Assembly: GCA_022432975.1 (NCBI GenBank)
Contig: CM039508.1
Span: 23,809,278-23,873,277, forward strand
Direction of reading: 5' to 3'
Source: Begonia masoniana
Lineage: Eukaryota > Streptophyta > Magnoliopsida > Cucurbitales > Begoniaceae
DNA: 64,000 nucleotides
The position numbers and the translations under genes are program-made. Shown here piece by piece: positions 1-7,658 of this stretch. How positions within the stretch are numbered: position 1 is the stretch's first letter; each line of letters opens with the position of its first letter. The notes beneath the pieces are model-generated. The model was given only the letters and a program-made list of their open reading frames with translations. It ran no database searches and was not told the DNA's origin.

Positions 1-616
1 CATTTTTTTCTAGAATAAGCAAACTTCACTAAATGTGTATCATATTATTACTATTACAATTTGGTAGTAAAAAACTTAATTCATAACTGATCCATAATGA
101 GTTAAGAATTTCATTAGAGGAAACAAGGTGAAAGTTAAAATCTTTATTTGACCTTAAGTTATGGTTTTGTTCAATTTCATTCGATTTAAAAAATTTGTAA
201 ACAAATACAACCTAACCTATGTCCAAGCATTTTATCTTATAGTTCTCAGGAGTTTCATTATTACTGGTCACATTGTTCGCAAAATAGACACTCTGTTCCC
301 CTGCTCAATTTGTTTTTTTTTTTTTTTTGTTGTTTTAGTTTTAGTTTTCATTTTATGAAAATCTAAGAACATATTAAAAGCTGCTGTAGGTTAATGTAAA
401 TATATAGAAGGGTGATATGCTGCTTTTGAGTCCCCTTTTTTCCCTTAATCATTATCTAGCATTGGCTGGGGCTCTTAATTCACCAGTCCGTTCCTAATCT
501 ATATCCCATTCTTTCTTGCTTCGTCAAAGTCTTAATTTCTTCGCCAAGAATTTATTTTATTTTCTTTGTTCATATTTAGTTGAATCTGTCCAACCGTGTT
601 CTTATTTTGTTTGCAG
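1..616 (+). other. presumed intron of TPK-type gene
   Basis: AT-rich sequence with T-runs and no convincing coding segment. It ends in a pyrimidine-rich stretch and TTTGCAG at 610-616, a good plant 3' splice site, immediately before sequence that reads as the end of a two-pore K+ channel. The earlier exon(s) should lie to the left of the window. A short frame through 516-616 also exists but looks like intron read in frame with the exon. Confidence 0.6.
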
Positions 617-767
617 TAAATCAGAATATGTAATATACAAGCTGAAGGAAATGGGGAAGGTATCAGAGAAAGACATTATGCAGATCTGCAAGAAGTTTGA
701 CAGATTAGACAATGGCAACTGTGGGAAGATAACTCTAGCTTATTTAATGGATAGCCACCACCAATGA
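617..767 (+). CDS. last exon of two-pore K+ channel (TPK/KCO type), 3' partial gene
   Basis: This exon encodes 49 residues (from KSEYVIYKLKEMGK to MDSHHQ) and ends in TGA at 765-767. The wording matches the cytosolic C-terminal EF-hand region of plant TPK channels, K+ channels mainly of the vacuolar membrane that respond to Ca2+ and 14-3-3 proteins. The first base completes a codon split by the intron. The second EF-hand loop can be read as DNGNCGKITLAY, with Gly at position 6 and Ile at position 8, but position 12, usually acidic, is Tyr (TAT). The pore domains are outside the window. Family assignment is from recognition of the motif; which TPK paralogue is not decidable from 49 residues. 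It is the only clear host-gene exon in the 64 kb. Confidence 0.75.
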
Positions 768-950
768 TAGTTGAAGATTGGAGAAATTTTTTTACATACC
801 TGTTAAATGAAGAACAAATATTGAATTATAATGTACAGATCAGAGGGTATAGAAGAAATTCCGTTAGTGTAAGATCAATCTGAGTATTTGTCGCTGAAAT
901 AGAAATGCACTTAATCTATGTTTAAAGATTTTGTTGAAACAATACAAAAA
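768..950 (+). other. probable 3' UTR / downstream flank of TPK gene
   Basis: AT-rich and non-coding. It contains AATATTGAATTATAATG-like AT-rich words that could serve as plant polyadenylation signals. The border with the retroelement remnant to the right is not sharp; it is placed near 950 because sequence resembling a gag reading frame on the minus strand fades there. Confidence 0.4.
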
Positions 951-1109
951 CAATGTTACCATCTATCAGCTTTTTCCTTGAACTTACTAACTACGAACTT
1001 GGCTCTCTAGCTAAAGCAAACTTTTTCTTGATTTAATGTAGCCACACCTCGCCCACATAAGGATCCTCCTCTCCCTTAAACACGGGCAGTTTGCATTTTT
1101 TGAATCTTG

Positions 1110-1478
1110 TTAGCATCTGAGATCTGAGATAGTTCTCCTCCTAGGGTTATCAGGTCTTTCTATATTAGGATAGGGTTCTTGATATTGAAATCTCCTTCTA
1201 GTATTCTCGGGTCTATCCATAGGTGTAAGCTCTCGGGAGGGTTCTCTAGAATTGCGCTTGTTGAGGGTCTCCATAATTTGTTGCATGCCAAGGGTTAGGT
1301 CCCTAAGTTGTTGGCCTATGTTAGAGACTTCTCCACTAAGACCATTCAATTGCCCTTGCAAGCTAGACTCTCCCTCTTGAGGGGTGTGAGTCTCGAGTTG
1401 GGGAATGTCTTTGCCCCGATTCGGTTCTTGATCCATATCTTGGTTTAGCTCTCGGTTAAGTCCACTCCTAGTCTTCAT
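1110..1478 (-). pseudogene. gag N-terminal fragment of element C
   Basis: The frame of 122 codons starts MKTRSG and is rich in Arg, Glu and Gln. The pieces QLRDLTLGMQQIMETL and QGQLNGLSGEVSNIG look like a short helical or coiled segment. It lies about 1.2 kb downstream (minus strand) of the PBS, where gag should start. After the stop at 1110 the sequence still contains gag-like words out of frame down to about 1000, so gag is broken and truncated. No zinc knuckle is seen. The assignment rests on position and composition. Confidence 0.45.
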
Positions 1479-2644
1479 TTATGTGATTTCTAAGGTTTGA
1501 GGAAGGCAATTAAGCTAGGTTGTAGTTGATCCGTAAGTGTTAGGAAAGGACAAGTAGTGAATCTAACTAGTAGAATTCAAACCTAAAATCTTAAAACTCA
1601 TTTTTGAGGGCCTAGACAACGTTTTTTGGGATCAAAACATGATTGTCTCAAGTATAGCTATGACAATGTTGTAAAGCTCTGAAAGAGCTTCGATTTGTCA
1701 GGTGGCACGAAAAAAATTGACACTCGTAGTCAAAGTTATCGCTGTTTTAAGGGGGAAATGTCAAATTCGATAACAAACAAGTTTTAAATCCACTAAATAG
1801 TGATAACCGATTCGTACATGCTCTTTAACGTCTTAGTGAACTTAATACATATATTCCAAACGTGAAAATGCAAGCAATTATCTTACCAACAGATAATTCA
1901 AAATCCAAAAATAGTGACATAAAGTAAGCATAGAGTGAAAGCGACATAAAGTAACACTTAAAATAGTGGCTAGTTTAGGTTATGCACTTTTACTTAGCTT
2001 TCACCATTTTGAGTAACGTTACTTTACCAATGCAAATTCGAATGTAAAGGTAAAATGTTTTCAGCAGAAAAATATGTTAACTAGCAGCAACAAACACTAC
2101 AACATGAAACTCGGATTTCATAAAACATAACAAAACAGCAACAACTATAACAAAACAGAATACTAAAATAGCATAACTAATATTTCAGCAAATATGTTTC
2201 ATACTCGAATCTCAACAAGTTTATATTCATGCTGAAAGGAATAAAACACATTAATGGATAATATTTTAATTCTGGAAAATTAAACACTCAACAGCCAAGT
2301 CACCAAACAAGAATAGGAAATAAAACATCAAGTACAAAGTTTGTTGGCCAATGTTCTACTAAAAGAGGAAGGAAAACTAGTAGCACGAAAATTGTGGAAA
2401 CATTTTAAAAAACTTATGCTGGGTTTTCAAACATAGCATTCTGGAAATCGTTTTGGAAGAAACATAAAGAGAAGATAAGAAAACAGCAAGAACAGCAAAC
2501 ACAGTTTTTTTTTTTTTTTTTTTTTCTGGGTTTTCAAAAACAGCAAAACAGCAAACCCTAAAAAAATGAAAACAATAAACAAGTGAGAAAATGGGTAAGA
2601 AGATTCAAACCGTTTGATTGCTAGCCTTCATGGGAAGTCATTCA
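1479..2644 (-). other. non-coding leader of element C
   Basis: There is no open frame of note on either strand. The stretch is AT-rich, with a 22-base A-tract on the minus strand (T-run at about 2505-2526). It separates the primer-binding site from the gag-like start. Confidence 0.4.
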
Positions 2645-2658
2645 TGGCTCTGATACCA
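2645..2658 (-). promoter_or_regulatory. primer-binding site, tRNA-iMet type, element C
   Basis: On the minus strand it reads TGGTATCAGAGCCA, complementary to the 3' end of plant initiator Met tRNA as used by many plant LTR retrotransposons. It lies 2 bases beyond the LTR end at 2661. Confidence 0.8.
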
Positions 2659-2660
2659 CA

Positions 2661-3446
2661 TGACACGATTCCACCTACAAGGGGGTCGTGTTTCTACCTA
2701 CAACAACAGATTAGGAAAGTAACAGGTTTTTGACAACAACAGAAAAACCAGCAAATACCAACAACGATTTCACCAACCAAACGATATCCAAATTCAACGA
2801 AATTTTAAGGGGTGCTTTGTGTATGAGTTAAAATTATGTCCTTAAATTTTCAGGTCCAGATGATGGGTAAATCAAAAGTTACAAGAAGAACACCAGATGC
2901 TGTCTGATAAGCAATATTTTGTAACCTTTCGACATTCACTCTTCCGTGGAAGAATGGCAGCAAATGGAACGGGTTAATGGCCACCTTCTTCGTGTATCCT
3001 ACTTTGAAAAGAGAGGGAAGAAAGGTGGAACAATAGCTATTCAAGCAACCATTGGCTTGAAAGCGTAAAGGAGATGACTCCTTCTCGGTTCTTGACCGAA
3101 CCAAGCCTTACCGTTCATTGGTCTTCAAGCTCCAAGCACTCAGTCGAAATTAGGTTATTCTCATAGCATCAACAACCATTATAAACACCAATAACCATGC
3201 TTTTATAGACCTAGGGTGGCTGGAGAAGTGGGCTTCAAAATGAGCTAAAGCCTTGTCCTAGTGTAACAACACACTCTTCATCTCAACCATCTTCCAAACC
3301 ACCATCTAAACTAGCATACATCTAATCCTAATGCCTAAGGATGCATGCAACTATAAAATATTACATAAAAGGCCAATGTTTGCCAACAAAATACAAGGCT
3401 AAAAGTTTTCCAAAACAACAAGAAAAAAGATAAGCGTTCGGTTACA
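2661..3446 (-). repeat. LTR of element C
   Basis: On the minus strand it begins TGTAACCGAACGC (3446) and ends GTGTCA (2661), next to the PBS. A TATA-like TATAAAA lies on the minus strand at 3201-3207. The pol-tail side carries a purine-rich stretch around 3460-3480. The 5' border is inferred from the related fragment at 47853, which also starts TGTAAC at the same distance from a matching pol tail. The second LTR is not in the window. Confidence 0.55.
3201..3207 (-). promoter_or_regulatory. TATA box in LTR of element C
   Basis: The minus strand reads TCTATAAAAGC, about 240 bp into the LTR, a usual place for an LTR promoter. Confidence 0.4.
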
Positions 3447-3493
3447 ATTTTAATCCCAAGGGAGACAAATCCCTTCTTCGAGTGCCTCCGTCT

Positions 3494-3697
3494 TCAAGTG
3501 TCTCTGTCTTCAAGTGCCTCCGTATCTGTTTCCCAAGTTAGCAAGTGCATGGGTTGATCTAGGTCCCTTGTGCTCGGCTCCCAATCGAAAACCTTGAAGA
3601 GGTCTCCAAGTCCTGCAAAAGAATTGGGTTTGTTAGTAAATAGATTTGATAATGCTTGGGCCTTAGTTTGTGATCGAGTGACGGCCCTTTGGGGCAC
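3494..3697 (-). pseudogene. pol C-terminal tail of element C
   Basis: The frame of 67 codons starts MPQRAVTRSQTKAQAL. Basic VPxRAxTRSxTK-like tails occur at the end of many Ty3/gypsy polyproteins, just before the polypurine tract and 3' LTR. A second, divergent copy lies at 47862-48057 and begins at the same residue. Upstream pol is absent because the frame starts exactly at the junction with the copia A LTR. Confidence 0.5.
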
Positions 3698-4142
3698 ATC
3701 ATCCTCGGCAACTATAAATGAAAGAAGTTTCTGTTGAATCCATGATCTTCAACCTCAAAAAGCCACTTACATTTACTACTAGAATAGAACAAGAAAAGTT
3801 GATGAACTCCCACTCATCATGATACTTCATAGAATCAGTGTGAGTTGATTCTTGAGTTGCCTTCTCAGTCAAATACTTCCTTTCACGTGCACAGAGTAAC
3901 CTTGTTCAGGCCGCTCTAGTTCGAGGGTGAAAAACTCTTGTTTTCTGATGAAGCAGTTACAAAGATAATGAAGACACCGAAAGAAGATAGAAGGAGAAGC
4001 ATTCACTCACTGAGAATTGGTTGAGGGATCGCTCAAAAATGTCAGATGATGGAGCTTCAGCTGAAGTTGACTTACTAGACAAGTTTCTCCCCTTCTTATT
4101 ATTATACTTTTTTTTATTGGGTCATTGTCCATAATTGATCCA
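3698..4142 (-). repeat. 3' LTR of copia A, truncated
   Basis: It is closely similar to 49284-49667 plus 54521-54582 (shared words include CATTCACTCACTGAG and GATCGCTCAAAAATGTCAGA). The LTR should continue for about 205 bp more, as at 49078-49283, but is replaced at 3698 by the pol tail of element C. The junction shares GAGGATGATGT with both parents. Confidence 0.7.
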
Positions 4143-4239
4143 AGCCCACACATTAGGCCCGGATTCCAAAAAACTCCACCTTCAGCTCATGTGGTGGGCT
4201 CCAACAAGCCTGCTCTTTGCCGATAAGCCTAGAGCTTCT

Positions 4240-4384
4240 CCATCACCAAAGCCTTCGTCAACATATCTGAATCGTTCTCACTGGTGTGCACTTTTCCAAG
4301 TGCAACTAATTCGTTTCAAGCAAGTCTCTAACCCAAAGATACCTCACATTAACATGCTTGGAGCTCAAATGAAAGGATGAATTC
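4240..4384 (-). pseudogene. copia A RNase H C-terminal fragment
   Basis: The minus strand reads words such as SSKHVNVRYLWVRDLLE, the conserved end of copia RNase H (usually SKHIEVRYHWIRD). It has internal stops. It joins the RT fragment at 13057 when the 4385-13051 element and one AATTC are removed. Confidence 0.75.
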
Positions 4385-4777
4385 TGTCACACCCGGTTCT
4401 TTACGGAATTTATTAAATAAATAATATAATGACATTTTTGTAAATATGTCAAGTCAAGTCAGTTTTTCAAAAAGAAAGCGTTATTACAATCCTAATAATT
4501 AATAAGGATTTCAGGAAAATTTCAGGAATTTTAGAAGTTTAACGATAATTTTACGAGAAGTACGTTTATCGTAATATAAAGGACGTTTTAGTAAAAATAG
4601 TAAACGAGGTCCGATTTGCAAACGGACAATTTTAATAGAACCCAAATAATAAGTTGGAATTATTGGTGAAATAAGGAAATTTGGAGAACCCAAATCGCTA
4701 GTTAATAACAAAACAAAAGACGAAATAAAAAGAATTAAGTACAAAGGGCAAAATGGTCATTTAAGCAATCAAATTAT

Positions 4778-4786
4778 TATTAAAAG
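4778..4786 (+). promoter_or_regulatory. TATA-like box in fam1 LTR
   Basis: TATTAAAAG precedes a CT-rich (Y-patch-like) stretch, with an equivalent at 10854-10862 in the 3' LTR. Similar boxes sit at the same place in related LTRs (57440, 59678). Confidence 0.4.
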
Positions 4787-4944
4787 GCAAAAGCCTTTTA
4801 TTCTTCTCCATAACGTTTTCTCTCTGGTTTTTCTTTCCTCCCGCGGCCACAGAGAGATTTTCTCTCTGTCGTCGACGTTCTCTCCACGCCAGCGACCGAT
4901 TCCTCCTCCGTTCTTCGCAATTTCTTCTCCATTCCCGACCCTAT

Positions 4945-5956
4945 GTATGAATCTATGATTTTAGAGCGTTAGTTTACGATTTTTGCGAAGTTTAACGGTT
5001 AGGGTTTACGATTAGGGTTTTGTTAAAAATATGATTTGAGGTTCAAAATTTATAGGTTTAAAGTAATTAAGGATATAGTGAACGTATTGAACGTTATTGG
5101 ACGAATTTAATTGATTTAAGAAGAATGTTAGATTTGGTAAAAATTTGAGATTTAGGAAAAACTCGTATTTTGGGATTTAAGGTGCCGAGCGTGTATTGCT
5201 CGATGAAATAGCTCAATGAATTGGATTAAAGCTTTAGGAAATTTCTTTAGTTAAGGTTTTGTTAATGTGGACTTTTAGTAGCTTAAACTCGTTTTAACGT
5301 CGATGGTTCTAAATTGCCTTAGGTGAACAACTCTCGTGGACGAAGCTCGAAGTTCAGCGCGCACGAGGTAAGTTCTCGTGATCTTCTCTAACCGATTGGC
5401 CTACACCGTACGTTGAGGTCGTCTCGAGGAATTTTGGTGACGCTTTTGGTTTTAAATTGTTCTGGTTGGGTAGTTACATAGGATATGCTTTCAATAGCTT
5501 TTATTGTCTTGATGGTACGTATGTTGTTTGTTTACTTTAAGTACGTAACTGTTCATGCATCACGGTTTTAAGTTACGCATAGAAAATAAATTTCTGCACA
5601 ATGTTTTAAAGAAAATGGCGATGCGGCCTGGAGAGGGGCTATTGATCTATTGTGTAGGCACGAAGGGGTCTGTCACAATACCGCATCTAATATGTACTCA
5701 TACTGTTATAGGTCATGCGAGATGGGGTTCAGGCACGGCTGTACGTGTTGTAAGCATGTACCCCTCTCCTCTAAGTGGAAAAGGTAGTCCGACCGTTGGA
5801 TGTGCCCTCTCCATTTAGGGGGATGAGATCTTGGTGACAACCAGAGTAAAGATAATGAAAACGTTGAATGGTTTTACGAACTCATATGCACAGCACGCAG
5901 TGCATTTACGTAGAGCTTGCTGAGATTTTTATATCATAGGTGTCTGTATGGTGTAG
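4945..5956 (+). other. inferred two-intron leader in fam1 LTR
   Basis: Intron 1 would run from 4945 (GTATGA donor, weak) to 5322 (CTTAG). The micro-exon is 5323-5367 (45 bp). Intron 2 runs from the strong donor AG|GTAAGT at 5368 to the acceptor GGTGTAG at 5956 (589 bp), with CTTGCTGAGAT as a possible branch region. The copy in the 3' LTR has the same points: 11021, 11397-11398, exon 11399-11443, 11444 and 12032. Splicing is predicted only from sequence and from repetition of the layout in five other families. Confidence 0.45.
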
Positions 5957-6499
5957 GTGACTTCGACTTAGGTGAGGACGAGATCCCTCCACCTGAGGAG
6001 TGATGCAGTTGACGGAGGATGGCTCGTGGTGGTGTGCTGGCGCAGTCGATACGTAACCTGACCCGTGGGGAGTGTATGTACGTATTTTGAGGATTTTTGG
6101 GGATATTTTGGGCTAACGATGGATTAGATAGGTTAATTGTATAGTTGAACATATTAGGGTGTTTGGATCTGACTAGTTGATAGGTTTATATTTGATATTT
6201 CGATGTTTTGGTAAACCTGTTTTTATAAAACGTTTTGTATTAGGAAAATGATCGGTTTTTAAACATAACCACGCAGTTTGTTTTTACGAAATTAGATTAT
6301 GTTTTTAATTGAGTTTTTGAGTTGATATTTTGGGTGATTGATGAAGTGAGGAATTGATGGATTATGGGTGAGTTTATGTTGAAATATGGGGTTTAGATGT
6401 AGGTGGAATTGTGTTTATGTGTATGTAGGAGTATGAAGGAAAAATGGAAAAGAAGAAAGAGGGAAGAAAAAGAAAAAGAAAAGGAGAGGGAGGCAGTGA

Positions 6500-6762
6500 G
6501 GGTGGCGATCGATCGCCAGGGAGGGCGATCGATCGCCCCTCGTTATCGGGTGATCGCCTGGGGAGGCGATGCGATCGCCTCGGTTGGTCGCCGCACTCTG
6601 GTTTTTCCAGAGAGCGTGGTGATCGATCGCCCCTTTTGGGCGATCGATCGCCTGACCATCGATCGCGAGGCGATCGATGGCCAACGAAAAAGGGCGATCG
6701 CGATCGCCCCTCCTGTTTTGCAGCGGCGACCGATCGCCCGTTTTGAGCGATCGATCGCCTTG
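6500..6762 (+). repeat. GCGATCGATCGC palindrome array, fam1 5' LTR
   Basis: A GC-rich patch in otherwise AT-rich DNA packed with GATCGATC and GCGATCGC palindromes, at least eight sites in ~260 bp. The 3' LTR counterpart is 12573-12822, which has lost about 30 bp. Open frames through both are by-products of the repeats. Confidence 0.8.
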
Positions 6763-7008
6763 CACATTTTAGGAGGAAAGTCCCATTTTGCCATGCTCCC
6801 TGTTTTGTTTGGTTTTAATTAATTGTTTTAAGTTTTATTTAATTACTTTTAGGTTTTGTTTAAGTGGCTTTTACGAAGGAATTTCAAACGGCTTTAACGA
6901 TTTAAATTCCGCTTAAAGTTAGGAATAAAGTTTAAAGTATATTGGTAATAAGGATAAAAAAAAAATAGTACGGAAAATCGGTTACAGTATTAGGGTCGTC
7001 ACAGTTTA

Positions 7009-7020
7009 TGGTATCAGAGC
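7009..7020 (+). promoter_or_regulatory. primer-binding site, fam1 LARD
   Basis: TGGTATCAGAGC lies 5 bases after the 5' LTR end and is complementary to initiator Met tRNA. Confidence 0.85.
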
Positions 7021-7091
7021 CCCCGGGTTTTAAAAACGGTTTTATAGACTGCTCGACTGCACAACCACTACGCGGACATCCTTCCTCAACT

Positions 7092-7156
7092 GTAAGTCTA
7101 TTTTTATGTTTTATTTGATTTCTTTTCTTAGAGTATTTGTTTTAACTTTTATATAG
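7092..7156 (+). other. short intron-like segment before gag, fam1
   Basis: It begins GTAAGT after CAACT and ends in a T-rich stretch with ATATAG at 7156, 65 bp long and 13 bp before the gag ATG at 7170. Equivalent stretches stand at 16951-17013 and at 36569-36502 on the minus strand. Confidence 0.4.
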
Positions 7157-7169
7157 GAATTATATAAAT

Positions 7170-7658
7170 ATGGTGCGACGAGGAAATGACCGAGATGACC
7201 GAGACGGTATGATAGATCACCTTAAGGAGTTCATTGCCCAACAATCCCGACATCTCGACCAACAGGCCCAACATATAGAGAGCCAGACTCGTCAACTGGA
7301 GACACTAATAAATCGAGAGGGCCCTAGAACCCAAGTGAAGCTTGCTCCCAATAACCATGGCACAAAGAGGACGAGCAAGGGAGAAATTGAACGAAGCCGA
7401 CGAAAGCGTGTACAAAAACCTCAGCATAAGCCTCGATGCCCAAAGTGTAAGAAGATACATTACAGTGTGTGTAGATTGGATACAGACCAGTGCTATAGAT
7501 GCGGGGAGATGGACCATTATGCCTTAAATTACTCAAGGAAGGCTACTAACCGAAAGAGAGAAGTTACACAGGGGACATTTTCCCCGATTAGAGATGAGAA
7601 GACCATCCAACCGCCAGTTGATTCAGGTAGAGTTTTATCTTCACGGTTAATGGAGTGA
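7170..7658 (+). pseudogene. gag remnant of fam1 LARD
   Basis: The frame of 162 codons starts MVRRGNDRDDRDGMIDHLKEF, closely like the gag starts at 17026 and at 36488 (minus). It keeps an N-terminal helical, Gln-rich segment (QQSRHLDQQAQHIESQTRQLE). It then jumps to a zinc-knuckle region (CPKCKKIHYSVC, then CYRCGEMDHYALNYS) and so lacks the ~200-residue capsid core (the DGQSSDPTRAEEWI-type region) of the related gags. In the knuckle CX2CX4HX4C the last Cys is Tyr (TGC to TAC). A stop follows and no protease motif is seen. It probably encodes no working capsid. Confidence 0.75.

Larger units (their letters stand above)
951..3697 (-). mobile_element. remnant of an LTR retroelement (element C): gag leader, PBS, LTR, pol tail
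   Basis: Read on the minus strand, the order is pol C-terminal tail (3697-3494), LTR (3446-2661), primer-binding site (2658-2645), non-coding leader, then a gag-like start (1478-1110). A single LTR therefore lies between the 3' end of one internal region and the 5' start of another. This is the arrangement expected of two tandem copies sharing an LTR, or of LTR-LTR recombination. Both outer ends are lost. The element sits just downstream of the TPK gene and abuts the copia A LTR at 3698. Confidence 0.6.
4385..7003 (+). repeat. 5' LTR of fam1 LARD
   Basis: It starts TGTCACACCCGG and ends GTCGTCACA. A TATA-like TATTAAAAG lies at 4778-4786, followed by a CT-rich segment (4801-4935). It carries the inferred two-intron leader (4945-5956) and the palindrome array (6500-6762). 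The 3' LTR starts TGTAACACC instead of TGTCACACC. Confidence 0.9.

Noticed and set aside
2850..3104. 84-codon frame on the minus strand
   Set aside because: Lies wholly inside the element C LTR and matches no known domain.
4245..4384. A plus-strand frame across 4135-4380
   Set aside because: It is the antisense of the copia RNase H tail, which is well recognised on the minus strand.
5555..5818. 87-codon frame conserved exactly at 11631-11894
   Set aside because: The two are LTR copies of one element, so identity only reflects recent insertion. The stretch is inside the inferred intron 2.
6500..6762. GCGATCGC resembles the HIP1 repeat of cyanobacteria, raising contamination
   Set aside because: It lies inside an LTR with target duplication and occurs in both LTRs of a plant element; it is not foreign DNA.
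6403..6822. Overlapping frames on both strands through the GATCGATC region
   Set aside because: Palindromic GC-rich repeats lack stops on both strands; no homology is recognised and the frame is broken in the other LTR.
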